Assembly (NCBI GenBank): GCA_019055375.1
Contig: JAHQIW010004746.1
Location: 62,001 to 126,000 of the forward strand
Origin: Parelaphostrongylus tenuis
Lineage: Eukaryota; Nematoda; Chromadorea; Rhabditida; Metastrongylidae
Length of the DNA stretch: 64,000 bases
Direction of reading: 5' to 3'
Under the pieces are notes generated by a model. It saw nothing but the letters and a program-made list of their open reading frames with translations, had not been told where the DNA came from and ran no database searches. Positions 34,601 to 46,124 of this stretch are shown here, in pieces. The position numbers and the translations under genes are program-made. Positions within the stretch are counted from its first letter, which is position 1. Each line of letters starts with the position of its first letter.

Positions 34601-37600
34601 ACTGTAGAATGATTAGCGCTGAGTTCTTCTGCAACATACGCCTTGAGAGAATCAGTTTCAATGATTGCTTCCCTTTAGTCGCTGTAAACTTTACATGGTC
34701 AGTCACTATGTTCCTCATCTTCGAGGCTCTCGTCTCCTTTACGAAACTATTTGAACCACCCCTGCACTAAACGTTCATTAGCAGTTTTTGGGCCAGATGC
34801 CTTGTTGATGCTGCGAGTTGTCTCTGTTGCCCCACAACCCATTGAAGTCACGGTGTGAAACCGTGATAACTTGTGCCGACCGATTTTGTATCCATAGTTT
34901 GAGTTGAATATAAAATAAACAGCAACTAATACGTCATCAGCAAAAAAAGGCGGGAAACGCGTATTAACGTAATATGTAGCATAGCCACAATTATTTGAAA
35001 ATCTATCCCATGTTAAGCGACAGATACAACAATGCATAGAACCGCCATTACTTTTGCATGAATGTGATGAATCAGTGCGAGGAAAGATGGTCTAAAATTT
35101 TCCAACGACTGCTAAATGCTGAATGATCGAAAAAAATTGATCTTACCCGAGGATAAACAGAGCAGAAGAATTTCTCAGCAACATGCCGAAAATGTTCATA
35201 CATTTAATTTCAGGTGTTCTATCGATCGATACCTTTTGGACAATCTCGAGTATGGACCTGCACCGCTGCAGGCGCAAAGAGAAGCACACGCATTCAAATT
35301 CGCGGACAAAGTAACTCAGACTTTAATTTTCAAATATTAGTTGCTGGGGCATCAGTACACCATCCAAGGTGACACCACTCCTTTTTTTTTTGTGTACCTG
35401 GATGGAGTTTTCGATAAGTTGGTAACCACTAGTATACTCAACAGGCTTTTCCCTAAAATTAAATTAAAGCACAATCAAGTGGTAACTCATTTCTGTTTGC
35501 GTGGGTGGTAAAATCTGCGCTTCATCATCACCAGCGTCTCATACATAGATGCTAAGTAACATGAAATCTCATGTATTTGTTGCTCTTTGAGCTCAGTTGT
35601 TGGTAAAACGACCCTTGAAGCTCAAAGAAGCCGCAACTGGTTTTTATCCGCCGAATACGAGAAGCTGTAGATCCAAGTGCGTGAGAGCGATGTTCTGCGT
35701 ACACTAATGCTACTCCGTAGTGAGCTATCACTGGACTTGGCTTGTGGAATCCAAAGTGCTGAGCGACTTGAGGCGAGCTCTGCTGATGTTAGTCTACCCA
35801 TTGTTACTACAGCGCTTATTGAGCACAGGCTCTTGACGAGAGACAATAGCAGCTGAATCTTCTGATCAATGTGAGAAAAAATGAATAACAGTCTGACCAA
35901 TACCATCTCAAACACTCCATAGTTCTGTAAGGCAATTGTAAGCGGCGCAGCTTTTGTTTTGGGTATTGTGTCCACTCAGTCCCCATCAACAAACTTCCAT
36001 CAGTCTTCATCAGTCATAATTTTGGCTGCTCACGCTTTTCCATCAAAATGCAGGATTCTTGAGCAATGGAAAAGTAGCAGAACCGCGTTGTTGCCTATAA
36101 AGAGAGATTTGCATGACATCGGGAACTATTGCTCAGTCTGATTTATCCCTGTCGTCTCAAATTCTCCATTCTGGATATATCACACAGGGCTGACAGGATA
36201 CTGAACGACAACAGTCACATTAGCGAGCAGAGTTTTGAGAAAGATCCACCACAACAGATGACATCCACGTGACAGCAAGACAGAGTATTGGAATTATCAA
36301 GCGATTATGAGGGACCATTTTGTCTCACTTTTATGGATAGAGAAGAGACGTTAATCTTGCTGAGACAAAAGCAATCGTGAAAGCTTAAAATATCCAGCGT
36401 GTTGTCACTCAGCACTTGAAGTTTCATTGTGGGCTATGGTGAAATTTTGGAGCCAAAATATCACCATTCCATTACGATTTTGTGTCAATGTAGGAAAAAG
36501 CGATGACAATTCAGAATTTCTGCCTTTCACCAGATCGTTACGCATACATCATATTGGAACAGTATGCGACAAAAAGTATAGATTGATGTTTATCAATTGC
36601 ACTATCCGCTCTTCGCTGTTGGTAGCATTTCTTAAATACCAATGAAAATCTTCTCTTCGAAACATTTATCGCATATGTTGAAGACAAGAACTCTTTTCAT
36701 TTTACCGCTTTATAGCGGTGGTAATGATGTTACAAATATACCCAGTGATGTTTGGTGATATACAAAACTTCTTCGTCAGGCAGGACTCGAACCCGCATTT
36801 CACCTTGTTCGAAGGCACTTGCCCTCACACCGTACACTACTCACGCCTGTTTTGCCACCACTCTTGCTACGCTAGAATGCATCAATTTGGCAGCAACGAA
36901 CCGTCAACGGTTTGGCCTCGTAGTCGATATCGACATTGAACCCAGTTACGCTGACAAATATTGGATATATATGATGAAGACAGGAGTTCTTTCTATTTTG
37001 CGGCTTTATAGCGGTGATATGATGCTACAAATGTACCCAATGATGCTGAGTGATGTACAAAACTTCTTGCGCCAGCGGGAATCGAATCCGCATTTCACCC
37101 TATCCGGGGAAGCGTGCTCTAATCTGTTGCGAGTTCGAGTCCCTCCTGACGCAAAAAGTTTTGCTCATCTCTCAACATCATTGGGTCTATTTGTAATATC
37201 ATATCAACGTTATAAAGCGGAATAAACAGTCAAAAAGTTAAAAGAATTCTTGTCTTAAACATATATATCCAAAATCTATGTGTCAGCGTGACTGGGTCCA
37301 GTGTCGATATCGACTACAAGGCCAAACCGTTGACGGATGGTTACAGACAGATTGATGCGTTGTGTTAAAACATGCGTCGGTAGTGCAACGGGTTAGAGTA
37401 CGCGCCCTCGGATAGGATGTAATGTGGGTTGGAGTCCCTCCTGACGCTAAAAGCTTTGTATATCACTCAACATCATTGCGTATATTTATAATTCATTGTA
37501 TAGTTGTTTTGAAATCTTCCTAATCTTCATTTGATTCAAAGTTGCACAAAATTTTGCATTAGCTATGAATGTGCTCGCTTAAGTTGGAGGAAAAAAAGCA

Positions 37601-39746
37601 ACATTGCATCCGCCTATCACAGAAGATTACTTAATTTTGTATATGTAATGGGAACAAGGATGCGATGCTCTATCTTATGTCGATGATCGAAAATCAAAGT
37701 TGCCATTCTACACACTAAGCGTCGAAGATCGAAGGGTGAGGAAGGCTGAAATGTAATGCTTTTCAGTGACACGGATGGACGACAAACGTTGATGACTGGG
37801 TTTCTCGAAGATGCAGAGCACGAAAATCATTAAAGCGGTGATAAGATCTTTCGATGGTAAAAGGAGAAACAATTGCTTGAAGATTTCTTAGAGCTATCAG
37901 AATTTAGTCGACTACTGAACACAGCAAGGAGAAGTGAATGATACACTTGTGCAGCTCTAGTTTTTCGACGATCAATGGGACGACAGATGATACGAGTGAT
38001 TGTGCTCTGCTATTATCAACTTAACAATAACACTTCTGCAGTTCGACTTCAAAGACTGGCTTTTTTCTAGCGTAAACACAACCACAGTATGTTTGATCCC
38101 GGCCCTCCATAATAACTTCCGGCCTCATACGACTTTAACAGTCCGCTATGACTGGAATATCTTGGGCAAGAAATAGCTTCACATTCTAAGAAATCCGATC
38201 TTTGCTTCATTTAGACTCATGTTTGTATTGTGGAATAATTCTCTTCGCATAGCGCACTTATCTAATTCGACAACATTCAATTTGACCTCAAATAAATGGC
38301 TTGAAATGAAGTCGCGGAAGTTTTGAAGGAATTGCGTCCACTCCTTGGTAGTACGTCTGGCTCAAAAAATGCCGATCGTGGCGTCAAATAGATTTTGAAA
38401 AAAAAAGAAAGTGTTGCACCATGCTAGTCAATCTAATAATGTAATCGTAAGATTTTGAATTTTAATTTGCGCTTAGATCTCAAACAAAATCATCTCAGCA
38501 ACAGTGAATCTCATTGCACCATTTGAAACTTTGTTAAGCAGGTAAAGAAATGATCTTTCTGGTTGTAAATTATTATCTTTAGGTTGTTGTGAACTTCCAG
38601 TGCAACGTACGGATCGATCTTCGAGACGGAGAATGCCCGGTGAGGTTTGAGATATTTCTAATGTTCTAATATAGATCCTCTTTTTGTAGTTCACATTATT
38701 TGTTATCACCTCACATTTTGTAAAGCGTAGCAACTCTTGCATCTGATTCGCCTTCGGATTATCCTGTGGATTCTGCTGCTTCGCCATTTTTGGTTTTCGT
38801 GGATATCGTTGCATTTTCGTTTATCTGAATCCTCTGTTCTTCTGGATTAGGCTTGTTGAGGTACTTCTGGACTTTGACTACAAGCAAACGTCAGCTTTTG
38901 CGGATTAGAGATCCAGGATTTCTGCCGAATACGTCTGGTAATAACATCCTGATCACGGGAGTCTAGATCTTGCTATTTTAATGCGAAATCGAACGAAGGC
39001 CTCACGCATTGTGAAGGATATCGATTCTACTGTTTCACTCTTGCCAAGTCACAATGGATCAGCACGGATTGTGAATGTGAAACTCATCGCTTTTTAGATC
39101 AACTATGCAAGAAGGTGCCAAATTTTAGATACCCACTTGTGCATTACCGATTGGACGACAACGACTACGACCTCGATCCGCTGGCTATAGTCGCGAGGTA
39201 TTGTAAAATTTCAAAATGAGCGTAGCAGTATAAGATGATTGAAAGAGACAGCTTCACATATTTCGACTCTTATCATTTCTGAAGCTTTTAATCTTTATAT
39301 GTGGTGGTTACTTCACTTACCTTGCACGGAAAGCTTTTCAAGAATTCTTCACACTTTTCGCCTTCCTAACTCTAATTTCAGTCAATAAATAATTTATTGC
39401 CACAGTAACGTGCGTTACGCTCATAGATACTTTAGTTCTCGTTGCTGCCGAATGGATCTGTAGAGTTGGATGTTCGAGCCCAACAGTTCGACGTGCTGGA
39501 TCCACAAATCGGTGAGTGTGCTCAGAACCATCATAATTCACTTTAGAAATCCTACTATAAGTACCTTCAGACTTTGGTCTCAATGCGGACGAAAAGCGCG
39601 TTGCGGCAGTGCTACGTCGCCTTCGAGGCCGAGAGTGCATCGCTAAAGATCATCTTGTCATTCCCACGGCAACTGTGCTTTCGTTGATTATTTTGTTGAC
39701 AGGAATCATTTTTATTTTATTAAGGAGATCACATATCCATAACTAA
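28547..39746 (+). CDS. ZP-domain (cuticlin-like) transmembrane protein, multi-exon, 5' end missing
   Basis: Exons: 28547-28615, 29354-29472, 29635-29712, (29807-29842 doubtful), 32163-32304, 32766-32844, 35214-35310, 38583-38639, 39436-39511, 39571-39746. All firm junctions agree in phase. Reading: VECGDTTIEVVFLTEATFQG, NKNECGVVTTRS, FHNDFITKVDR, TELAQMPRCRYEV, VHSCHVEDDAGTTF, GCSIDRYLLDNLEY, AHAFKFADK, VNFQCNVRI, SVELDVRAQQFDVLD, then a basic RRLR site and a hydrophobic segment with a short tail. This is the order of the zona pellucida domain in nematode cuticlins, which polymerise at the apical extracellular matrix after cleavage near the membrane. Polyadenylation signal 28 bases after the stop. 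The signal-peptide exon was not found. Confidence 0.85.
28715..29045 (+). repeat. Family F foldback copy in a ZP intron
   Basis: Starts cctttatttcgagtgcttta, then gatcctttcattattatttg. It ends with the complement arm cgtgtatcgggctgtacaaa...cagaccacatgacaagttgg...aataatgaaaggat. It is a head-to-head arrangement like 17240-17459, with a longer spacer. Confidence 0.6.
29055..29315 (+). repeat. SINE family B, with tRNA-like head
   Basis: Head tgacccaatgcttagaggta, then cgaattcgatcccgcactca (degenerate B-box), then gagccattgtataagcca, gcattcagtcacctttta. Same order as 51095-51365. Confidence 0.55.
29354..29712 (+). CDS. ZP gene exons: ZP-N middle
   Basis: Exons 29354-29472 and 29635-29712. They read GRIFVIGHANDSRCSSRDIG, NKNECGVVTTRS and VNPPGLFSNVKVMISFHNDF followed by ITKVDR. 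This matches the G-x-V-x-V-x-G...C...C-G-x-x-R and ISFHxxFxTKVDR blocks of cuticlins. Donors are gtaagt and gtgagt. Confidence 0.85.
29807..29842 (+). CDS. ZP gene candidate small exon, possibly frameshifted
   Basis: Acceptor aatacag. In phase it reads AHGYIQSTSCHH. With one extra base after GCTCAC it would read A-H-R-I-Y-T-K-Y-F-M, closer to the A-Y-R-I-Q-C-x-Y-M pattern expected after KVDR. The donor (C|gttgtt) is weak. Confidence 0.3.
31145..31413 (+). CDS. Open segment in a ZP intron, unidentified
   Basis: The frame ending 31413 reads STDRYSTLPKSARIPSFIQE, then FYYICDPKIFGSGNRFRLDE and SSDHVDSGGIIM. Composition is protein-like but no splice partner or family is recognised. It may be chance. 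Confidence 0.2.
31691..32012. repeat. Family A foldback: two head-to-head tRNA-like modules
   Basis: Left arm (minus): agccgggattcgaacccaga. Right arm (plus): gtcggtggtacaacggttta as A-box region and ctgggttcgaatcccggctg as B-box and T-arm. In the right arm the acceptor-like ends pair at six of seven positions, but the anticodon arm does not fold. The two arms are near-complements, so the unit is a hairpin of tRNA-derived sequence. Confidence 0.75.
32163..32304 (+). CDS. ZP gene exon: ZP linker and start of ZP-C
   Basis: It reads TELAQMPRCRYEVIDPQTKD, then VTVGSKLLHRWICESTTP. The MPxCxYEV and G-x-x-L-x-x-xWxC blocks are typical of cuticlin ZP domains. Phase 0 in, phase 1 out, donor gtgaga. 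Confidence 0.88.
32766..32844 (+). CDS. ZP gene exon: ZP-C cysteine pair
   Basis: It reads DLWCMTVHSCHVEDDAGTTF and LILDEKG, matching the (M/L)xVHSCxVDDGxG block. It joins 32304 and 35214 in phase. Confidence 0.88.
32918..33315. repeat. Repeat cluster with a mariner-like end
   Basis: tggtggttgttgctctagtg...ccaaaacttataaaac at 33268-33313 resembles the right terminal repeat of the mariner at 11607-12204. The stretch at 32918-32955 (aaggtctcaaaaaagtcgaa) recurs at 33462-33505. No transposase was recognised. Confidence 0.35.
34135..34565 (-). mobile_element. RTE 3'-end fragment
   Basis: The minus strand matches the tail of the RTE at 14390-18195: ERSI-type block, then VMRFNDNRWTRAITDDFLRH, TTDSMIQFLDEKHRR and GPIGLFLHVIGKNESV. 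The 3' end is at about 34140 (cctgtcgtcccgttgatcgt). It is 5'-truncated, as is usual for LINE copies, and lies in a ZP intron. Confidence 0.85.
35214..35310 (+). CDS. ZP gene exon: ZP-C
   Basis: It reads GCSIDRYLLDNLEYGPAPLQ, then AHAFKFADK, the GCxxDxxLL...AxAFKFAD block of nematode cuticlins. Phase 2 in, phase 0 out, donor gtaact. Confidence 0.9.
36040..36640 (+). mobile_element. Old, degraded RTE fragment
   Basis: RDLHDIGNYCSV at about 36103-36140 matches the KGDLHDIGNYRPI block. Downstream, a frame near 36300 reads GPFCLTFMDREETL, like xxLCLTFIDLKKA. Stops and indels are frequent, so it is older than the copy at 14.4 kb. Confidence 0.6.
36718..37500. repeat. Nested family A foldback array
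   Basis: Three tRNA-like modules: 36765-36860 (minus), 37055-37160 (minus reading into a plus B-box) and 37375-37450 (plus). The outer arms also pair: gtcgatatcgacattgaacc (36921) with ggtccagtgtcgatatcgac (37296), and gaaccgtcaacggtttggcc with ggccaaaccgttgacggatg. The result is a hairpin within a hairpin. Confidence 0.7.
38583..38639 (+). CDS. ZP gene exon: last ZP-C strand
   Basis: It reads VVVNFQCNVRIDLRDGECP, matching the (V)xFxCxIxLC...xxC end of the ZP-C domain. Acceptor ctttag, donor CCG|gtgagg. Confidence 0.85.
38953..39216 (+). CDS. Unidentified Cys-rich open segment in the ZP gene's last large intron
   Basis: An 88-codon frame with no stop: SCYFNAKSNEGLTHCEGYRF, then YCFTLAKSQWISTDCECE, THRFLDQLCKKVPNFRYPLV, HYRLDDNDYDLDPLAIVAR. 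Regular Cys and aromatic spacing look like a real extracellular domain. A possible donor (AG|gtattg at about 39197) would join the acceptor ccacag at about 39406 and run to a stop overlapping the ZP exon at 39436 in another frame. It could be an alternative 3' end of the ZP gene, a nested gene or an old pseudogene. Confidence 0.35.
39436..39746 (+). CDS. ZP gene 3' exons: post-ZP stalk, basic cleavage site, membrane segment
   Basis: Exons 39436-39511 and 39571-39746. SVELDVRAQQFDVLDPQ is followed by EKRVAAVLRRLRGREC, with RRLR a candidate furin-type site. TATVLSLIILLTGIIFILL is a clear membrane span and RRSHIHN a short cytoplasmic tail, then TAA at 39744-39746. Confidence 0.82.
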
Positions 39747-39773
39747 GTCTTTAAGGGCTGTAATTTAAGCCTG

Positions 39774-39779
39774 AATAAA
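39774..39779 (+). terminator. Polyadenylation signal of the ZP gene
   Basis: AATAAA, 28 bases after the ZP stop codon, at the usual nematode spacing. Confidence 0.7.
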
Positions 39780-40359
39780 GGCACATGACGGATAGACCCC
39801 ATTGTATTATATTCAAGTCGAGACTTAGCAAGTACACTTTAACATCAGATTCACTTCACCGCCTATTGAATCTCATAGAGCAGAAACATTATCTCATCCA
39901 GATGCTGGCTACTTTTTCTATATTGATCATCCGCTTTCATTGTTACTCATACACGATTCACAAGAAACCTCAGGATACTCTTGTTTATACATAAGTTAAA
40001 CATGTGGAATTTCAAGAGTGCATTGTAAATATTTACGGAATAAACGTCCTTAAGACTTTTGAGTAGCACCTGATCATTTTTTAGAATTCTTTGTTAGAAG
40101 CTTCTTAATGTTCAGTACAAACACCAGTGAATGCCATGTGCACTGTTAAGTATAAACGCCCTAATGCAGATTAATCAGTAGAAACCCTGACCATCATTCC
40201 ATGATTAGTTTGGCTAGGCTGCAAAAAATACAAAATCCTAATATATGTGGTAAGATTTTTGAAACAGTGGATTGATCTAGTCATGGAATAAGGAGAGAGA
40301 ACGTCAAAATTGCTTTTTTGTTCAAGAGTGAACAAGCCAATATCGAGTCTTACTTTGAT

Positions 40360-40760
40360 TTCCAACGCGGCAGACGGCGCGATCGTGCGGTGAGTGCAGC
40401 GCGCTAGATTGGCGATGTGGTGGTTTTTTAGAGAAATTTAGATCTTTGTCTTCACTGAAAGGTGCTCGATTTTCAACAAATAAATGAATATGATAGAAGA
40501 AACTTCAGCAAAGCTATGTTAGGTTGAAACATGCTATAACAGCTGCAAAAAATCAAATTGTTCTTGAAAATGACACTACCGATTGCAAAACGTATTATTC
40601 TCATTGCAAACTTGTCACTGTCATAAGATAAGTTCAGACGTACTCTTGCCTGAAGGATGCGCCATGCATTCGTTGTCAAATTTTTTACTAGAGGTGATTG
40701 ACCGTGGAAACCAAGCGGCACCTTTCGTGTCGCGCCGCGCGACGTCGAATATCACTCGGC
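40360..40760 (-). repeat. GC-rich motif and family B tail
   Basis: gcggcagacggcgcgatcgt (40367) and cgcgccgcgcgacgtcg (40731) stand out from AT-rich surroundings. ggatgcgccatgcattcgtt...gaggtgattgaccgtgg (40657-40705) resembles a minus-strand family B tail. Confidence 0.35.
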
Positions 40761-41429
40761 TACTGTAATGGAGAAATCGCATCTCGTAAGATGCAGGCGC
40801 TGACAGCTTGACACCCCTGCATAGACACGCAGATTAATCTGGCAGCGTATTCGAAGACTTTTGGGACGATAGGCGCGAGGAGACGATCCCAGGTTCTGAG
40901 GGAACACTATTATCATGGAATGATAGAATTTCGTTAGATCAACTTCTACAGAGATAATTTTAGTAAGAACATCTATGTGTTCCATATTACGTTTATATTT
41001 TTACGTTTCAACGCGAAACTACATCGCTATGAAGGAAACCATATGCTCAGCTGTTATTCAACATTTATTTGTTTTTTTAAGTTGATAATCTTGCATTCAT
41101 TTGATAGCTTGAAAAATGCCGATTTTCATACTAAACTTGATCTTTGGCTCGACTTACATAGTGCTTTTGGCTACCTGAAAAGGTAACATTTTGCTTTTGA
41201 ATTGCGTTGATTCAATTTTGTAGCGAATTTTCTAGTATTTTATTCAGTTAGATTCTGATTATGCGAAAAGTGGACTACGTGAAAGGCCATATATTGCAAC
41301 AGTGAATATCGTTCATAGTTGAGATATATCGAAAAATTTCAAGTATTCGTCAAAGTGGCATTGTATTGCAATCTGTAAGCTTTGTCTATATGTCAACTGT
41401 ATTAAATAAAATGGATAAAAAAAAGCTCT

Positions 41430-41700
41430 CGATGTTGATCTTTCCCTGAGGGATGCGTCGTGGAATCGTCTTTAATTTTCAACTCTGTTTGAGGTGATTG
41501 AATGTATAACTGGCCCTTACAATGAATAACGGTAGCCTACCGATCAATCGAGTTAATGCTGCTGTCCTCTCAAAGAAGTTTGGCACCAATATACTGACCC
41601 CGGAGGAATGGATTGCTTGATGAGCTATGAACGCTGAATCGAACCATCGACATTCTGTACGATTCGGAGCACCACTGATCACTGCGCCACATACTCTTAT
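41430..41700 (-). repeat. SINE family B, minus strand
   Basis: On the minus strand: a tRNA-like head with cgaatcgtacagaatgtcga, then the shared blocks through attgtaagggccagttatac to gagggaaagatc. Same order as 51095-51365. Confidence 0.5.
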
Positions 41701-41797
41701 TACTAGCACAGCGAACAAATAGCGAAAATAATGATGAATGGCATCGGAAGGAGCGGTTCAGTGGAATGTTTTGTTGGCCACACGGCCTTGTTACAGT

Positions 41798-41836
41798 AGA
41801 GAGAGGGAGACAGAGGGAGAGGGAGAGAGAGGGAGA
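41798..41836 (+). repeat. GA-rich microsatellite
   Basis: agagagagggagacagaggg and further gagg/gaga units over about 39 bases. Confidence 0.8.
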
Positions 41837-41899
41837 TTCCTGTCTCCAACTCATTTTCTCGCTAGGGAGTGTTTTTGGATAATCAGTGGTAAGTTATGC

Positions 41900-43575
41900 A
41901 GATAGGCCTGCTAAATAGGGAGAATAGGAGAAGATCCGGTGTAGAACTCGGACAGTTTCGCAGTTAGAATTTGTGAAGAACGTGCCAGTTTTTACTGTGC
42001 TTAGCTGAATGTTACGGTTTTTAATGGATTAAGTTGATTTTGGAGATGACTTCTTAACAGCAACGATTTCGCTAGGGGACAAGAGCCTATTATAGATGAT
42101 TCTGCTTACGGGACGCGAAATTATTCCAGTATTTTTGATGCAGGTCATTTCAAATGCCTTTTTTGCTCTATTTTATATAAAAAAGCGAGTATACTTCAGT
42201 TGTTTCATTTAATAGGAGCAGTGTGGTTTTCGTATATTCTCAATTAGCTTGAGATACTTTATGTTTCTGCCTGATTTTGCCAAAAAAGAAAGTACTGAAT
42301 TAAGTTATAATTTAGGTTTTTGAACTAAAGAGAAAAAAGTTAAGAAAAGATAATATGAAGTTTGGAGTGAATTCTGCTTCATCAAAAATCATAGGACTAC
42401 ATAAGTAATTAGTCACTTCACCAAAAAGCCCATCAAAAAATGTTGGCACTGCAAAGGGATATTTTTAACAATGAATACTTGCATTACAGGTTATCCTACA
42501 CGTAGCGGAAATAGCCAATCCCGGATCTTTGAGCACTCGAGATAATCATTGCACAGATTTCCTGAAAGCTCAACACGGAAAGTTTTTACGGTTCACTTTT
42601 CTACAACTTACTTCCTTCTCTTCCTCTCTTAACACTATGTCCCCTCTCCAACTAAGCAGTACATCAAACATTTCTGATTTGTTATTTTTTTCAGCTGATC
42701 GTCTGAGTGGCTTACCGCTGCTGATGAGGTAAGTTCGTGCCCTTCTCATCAAGAATATGTTGTATAATCTACGGAGTTGGACGCAACTGTTTACACTGAA
42801 AGTTGCCAGCCGGAATTTTGTTAATAGCATATTTGCCAAAAATCACATCAAAACTACGTTTTGATGAAGGTTACTTTAGTATTCTTTAAATTTGAAGCTG
42901 CATAGCCAGACGTGTGTGTGACCAGTCTTACATTGTTCCCACTGGTCAGAAAAGAGCCTCTGTCATTTCGGCTCCTCTTTATCATCTTTTTTTTTTCCTC
43001 TCTATAAGGTATCACAAATAGTGAGAACTTCGGCACCTTTTGTTTTCGATTGTTCCTCATTTCTTTCATCCATGGAAATTTATGATTTGATGGGTTCGAC
43101 CATTGCTCAAAAAATTTTGAAAAATTGTGATTATCTTAAAGTGCCGGTCTTATCAAGTTTACCTTGGGTTCTGAGCTACCTGTGCCAGAACGTTGCCGGA
43201 TACTGATCACTGGCAGGGTGTCATCTTTTGTAAATTGAATAGAGTCAGCATATTAGATAAGTCTCATCCCAATCTCACCACCCCAGCGGGAGGTGGGACT
43301 TGATCGACCCTGAAAGAGGTTAAACTAGCACCTTGATTATGATGAAGGACATTGCTACCACTTTATACAAATTTTTTAATAGTCTTTTACGGCCATTTTT
43401 TCCTACATGTTCTCTTATCTACTTCCGTGCAGCAGTGTTGTATGAATAGTGGCTAAAATATTCAATACCCGCTAGAGGGTGATTAGTGCATTCTTAAATT
43501 GTACCTCTAATGTGGAGCGCGTATCGCAGGGGTTAGAGGTGAATTGAAATAATTGTATGGTGGTGAACTGCAATA
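41900..43575. other. Intergenic, no gene assigned
   Basis: A short segment at about 42693-42728 (acceptor tttttttcag, donor ATGAG|gtaagt, reading DRLSGLPLLMR) looks like a small exon but has no partner. Otherwise nothing was recognised. Confidence 0.35.
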
Positions 43576-43581
43576 ATGTAA

Positions 43582-43615
43582 TTATATATATATATATATA
43601 TTACATATATATATG
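43582..43615 (+). repeat. AT microsatellite
   Basis: ttatatatatatatatatat followed by tacatatatatatg. Confidence 0.9.
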
Positions 43616-43619
43616 TTTT

Positions 43620-46120
43620 CATTACTTGCAGCGATGCTTAGTTAAACCAAATGCATGACGTATTCCTCAAGTGTTGACCAACACTGAGTGCTCTAATTAC
43701 CCTTTATTTGCCTCCCTGCTTTCTAAAGATGTAGCTTAAAAAAGGACGTACTCGCTGGTAACTTTCGGTCCTTCGCATATGCCGGATAAGATCATAAGAG
43801 AATCTACTGTTTCGCGCGTTCATCTGGATCTCTGCTCTGCTGTACCAGGATAAGTGGTAAGTGTCAATGAGCTTTTGTTAACATCTGTTGAGTGGTCTTG
43901 ATCAGCAGACCGAGTGTTCCCATCCATTTAGCATTTTCCTTCTTACTGCGAATCAGTGAGTCGACGATGGACACCATGTATTCGGTAAGCGACGCTGATA
44001 TTTATGACTTTCCAAATGGAAGCCTATTATCTTTGTTGGATTAATTTTCCGAAAAAAAAACAGTCAATTTTCTTTACGCTTGCACAACGCCCAAGGTGGC
44101 TTCACTGCTGCATCTTTCTGTCGCGATTTTTCGCAGCACTTGCATAGACTTGAGTTTTGTTGATGCTAAATAAGAAGCAGATTCCATCCTATTCGTTATA
44201 CATTGCTCTGCATAACGTTCAGAGATGCGTGTGCTGTTTTCCAGCACTCTATCATTTTGAGACCTTTTTCGCCAGACGGGACTAATTCACTAGACTTTAT
44301 GAGCCTTTCCATAACTTAAGAAAACGCTGATTCTGGATCTAGATTTGGTTTTTGAGATTTTGGTTTCTATATAAACTCATTTTGTCTTCCTGCGAATTCG
44401 CTCTTCATGCGTCTGTTGGTGTAGATTCAGTCATAAGTGCGGCCATTATGTTTGATCATAAGCATAGAAATCAACACATTTTGTCGCGCAAGTGATAATC
44501 AGTGCACGACTAAAGGCTACATTCTCTCTCGTTGTCGAGCTGATGACATAAGTCAGAAAATCACAAACAGCTCTGTAAAATATGAGCAACAGGGCCAAAC
44601 CATCAATGATTATCCAAGAGTTGATCAATCAAGCGAAAATTGAAAAAAACTGATGAGAAAAAAATTGAAACTAAAATTGAAGTTGATGAAAAAAATTGGT
44701 GAAAATTTGATCGGGTGATTCGGGTGTGCACAAGGCTGTTTTGTACAAAATAAGAATAAAGGTCTTTGTCTGCTTTCATACTAGAAATGTTGTTGATGTG
44801 ATTCAACGTAATACTCAGTTTCTTCTGTTAAGCAGGAGTCATCAATTAAGATTGTAACACCAAGTTTTTTTTGTGTCGTCATTATGTGAGATGGAGTGAC
44901 GTTAAACATCCACGTACACAATTTCCAGGTAAGTCAACTTGGCAAAGAAGGTAATCTGGTGTAATGGATGGAGCAATTACCGAGACAAATGCCCCCAGCC
45001 GCTCTTGGGGCCGTATTCAAAGAAAATTCCACCGAATTACTTTTCAGCATTTATGCTTATCATTCATTACCAACCTGTTTGAACTTATTCAGTAACGCAC
45101 GATTAAAGGCCGGTGTCACAGGTTCGTGAACTGCAAACAATAATTTTGCTTTCTCCATTTTCCCTCGGTCAATATGTTTGTGTATATGCTTATTTAAGTG
45201 AAAGTGGAGATTTTTCAAAAGGATTTCCAAGACTGACGATATTCTGTTAGCCGCAATGTGATAATTGGTTGGCAGAAAATTTTCCGAACTTTTTGTTTTT
45301 GTTGTTATTTTATGAAATTAAGTTGTTTTTACTCTCGTTTAGAACAGCTTCTTGCGGTTATTCTGATATCAACACTTATACATTTGTTCCTATGATGCAA
45401 CTGTGCTAAGAGCGCTCTCAAAATCGTCGGCCAGCAGCGGCCGGCTATTTGCTTGTGCGTTTCTCCATTCTAAGCCTTGAATTCACTGAAACAATTGAAA
45501 CCTGCAGTTCTCACAACTGTTCCGTCACTCCAGGCCTAGTTGAACCGGCGTAAAATCTCGGCAGCACTTGAACCCAAACGGTAATTGTGTTGTGTCAATG
45601 ATGATCTTTGTTCTCGGGATAGTTCCATCTCATAAAAAATGTATAATTGTTGTATATCAAAATAACCGCAAGAAGCTGCCCCAAACGTTAGTCTAAACAA
45701 AAACCTGAATGCATGAAAAATGACCAACAAAAACGGAAAAGTCCGCAAAATTTCTTGCCAACCCAATAATTAATAAGTCAGTGTGTTTCCTTCATGGGAA
45801 AATTCGTTATTGTTCTTACATCATTTCAAATAACAGCTTCTCGTTATAACAATTCGGAGGGCTTGTCGAGAAGAGCGGCGAATTTTTGAATTTAGTGGGT
45901 GTGATGCCGTGTCATTACAAGCATAATAGCTAATCAGTAAACGCCTTATCCTGTGTTCCGGACATTTCTCTAGTAAGGTTCTCCATTCGAGCGGCGTTCT
46001 ACCAAAGAAAGTTCGACTGCAACGAAAGGAAGGCAAAGATCCATGACGAGAACGAACAACTGTGGATGATTATCTCCAATCATCGGTATCAAAGAGGAAC
46101 TTGTCGAATCACTAACCGAT
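43620..46120. other. Intergenic, no gene assigned
   Basis: AT-rich sequence with many stops in all frames. No supported feature was seen. Confidence 0.45.
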
Positions 46121-46124
46121 TACC

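Noticed and set aside
38473..38814. Minus-strand 113-codon frame
   Set aside because: It overlaps the ZP exon at 38583-38639 in antisense and shows no splice context or family features.
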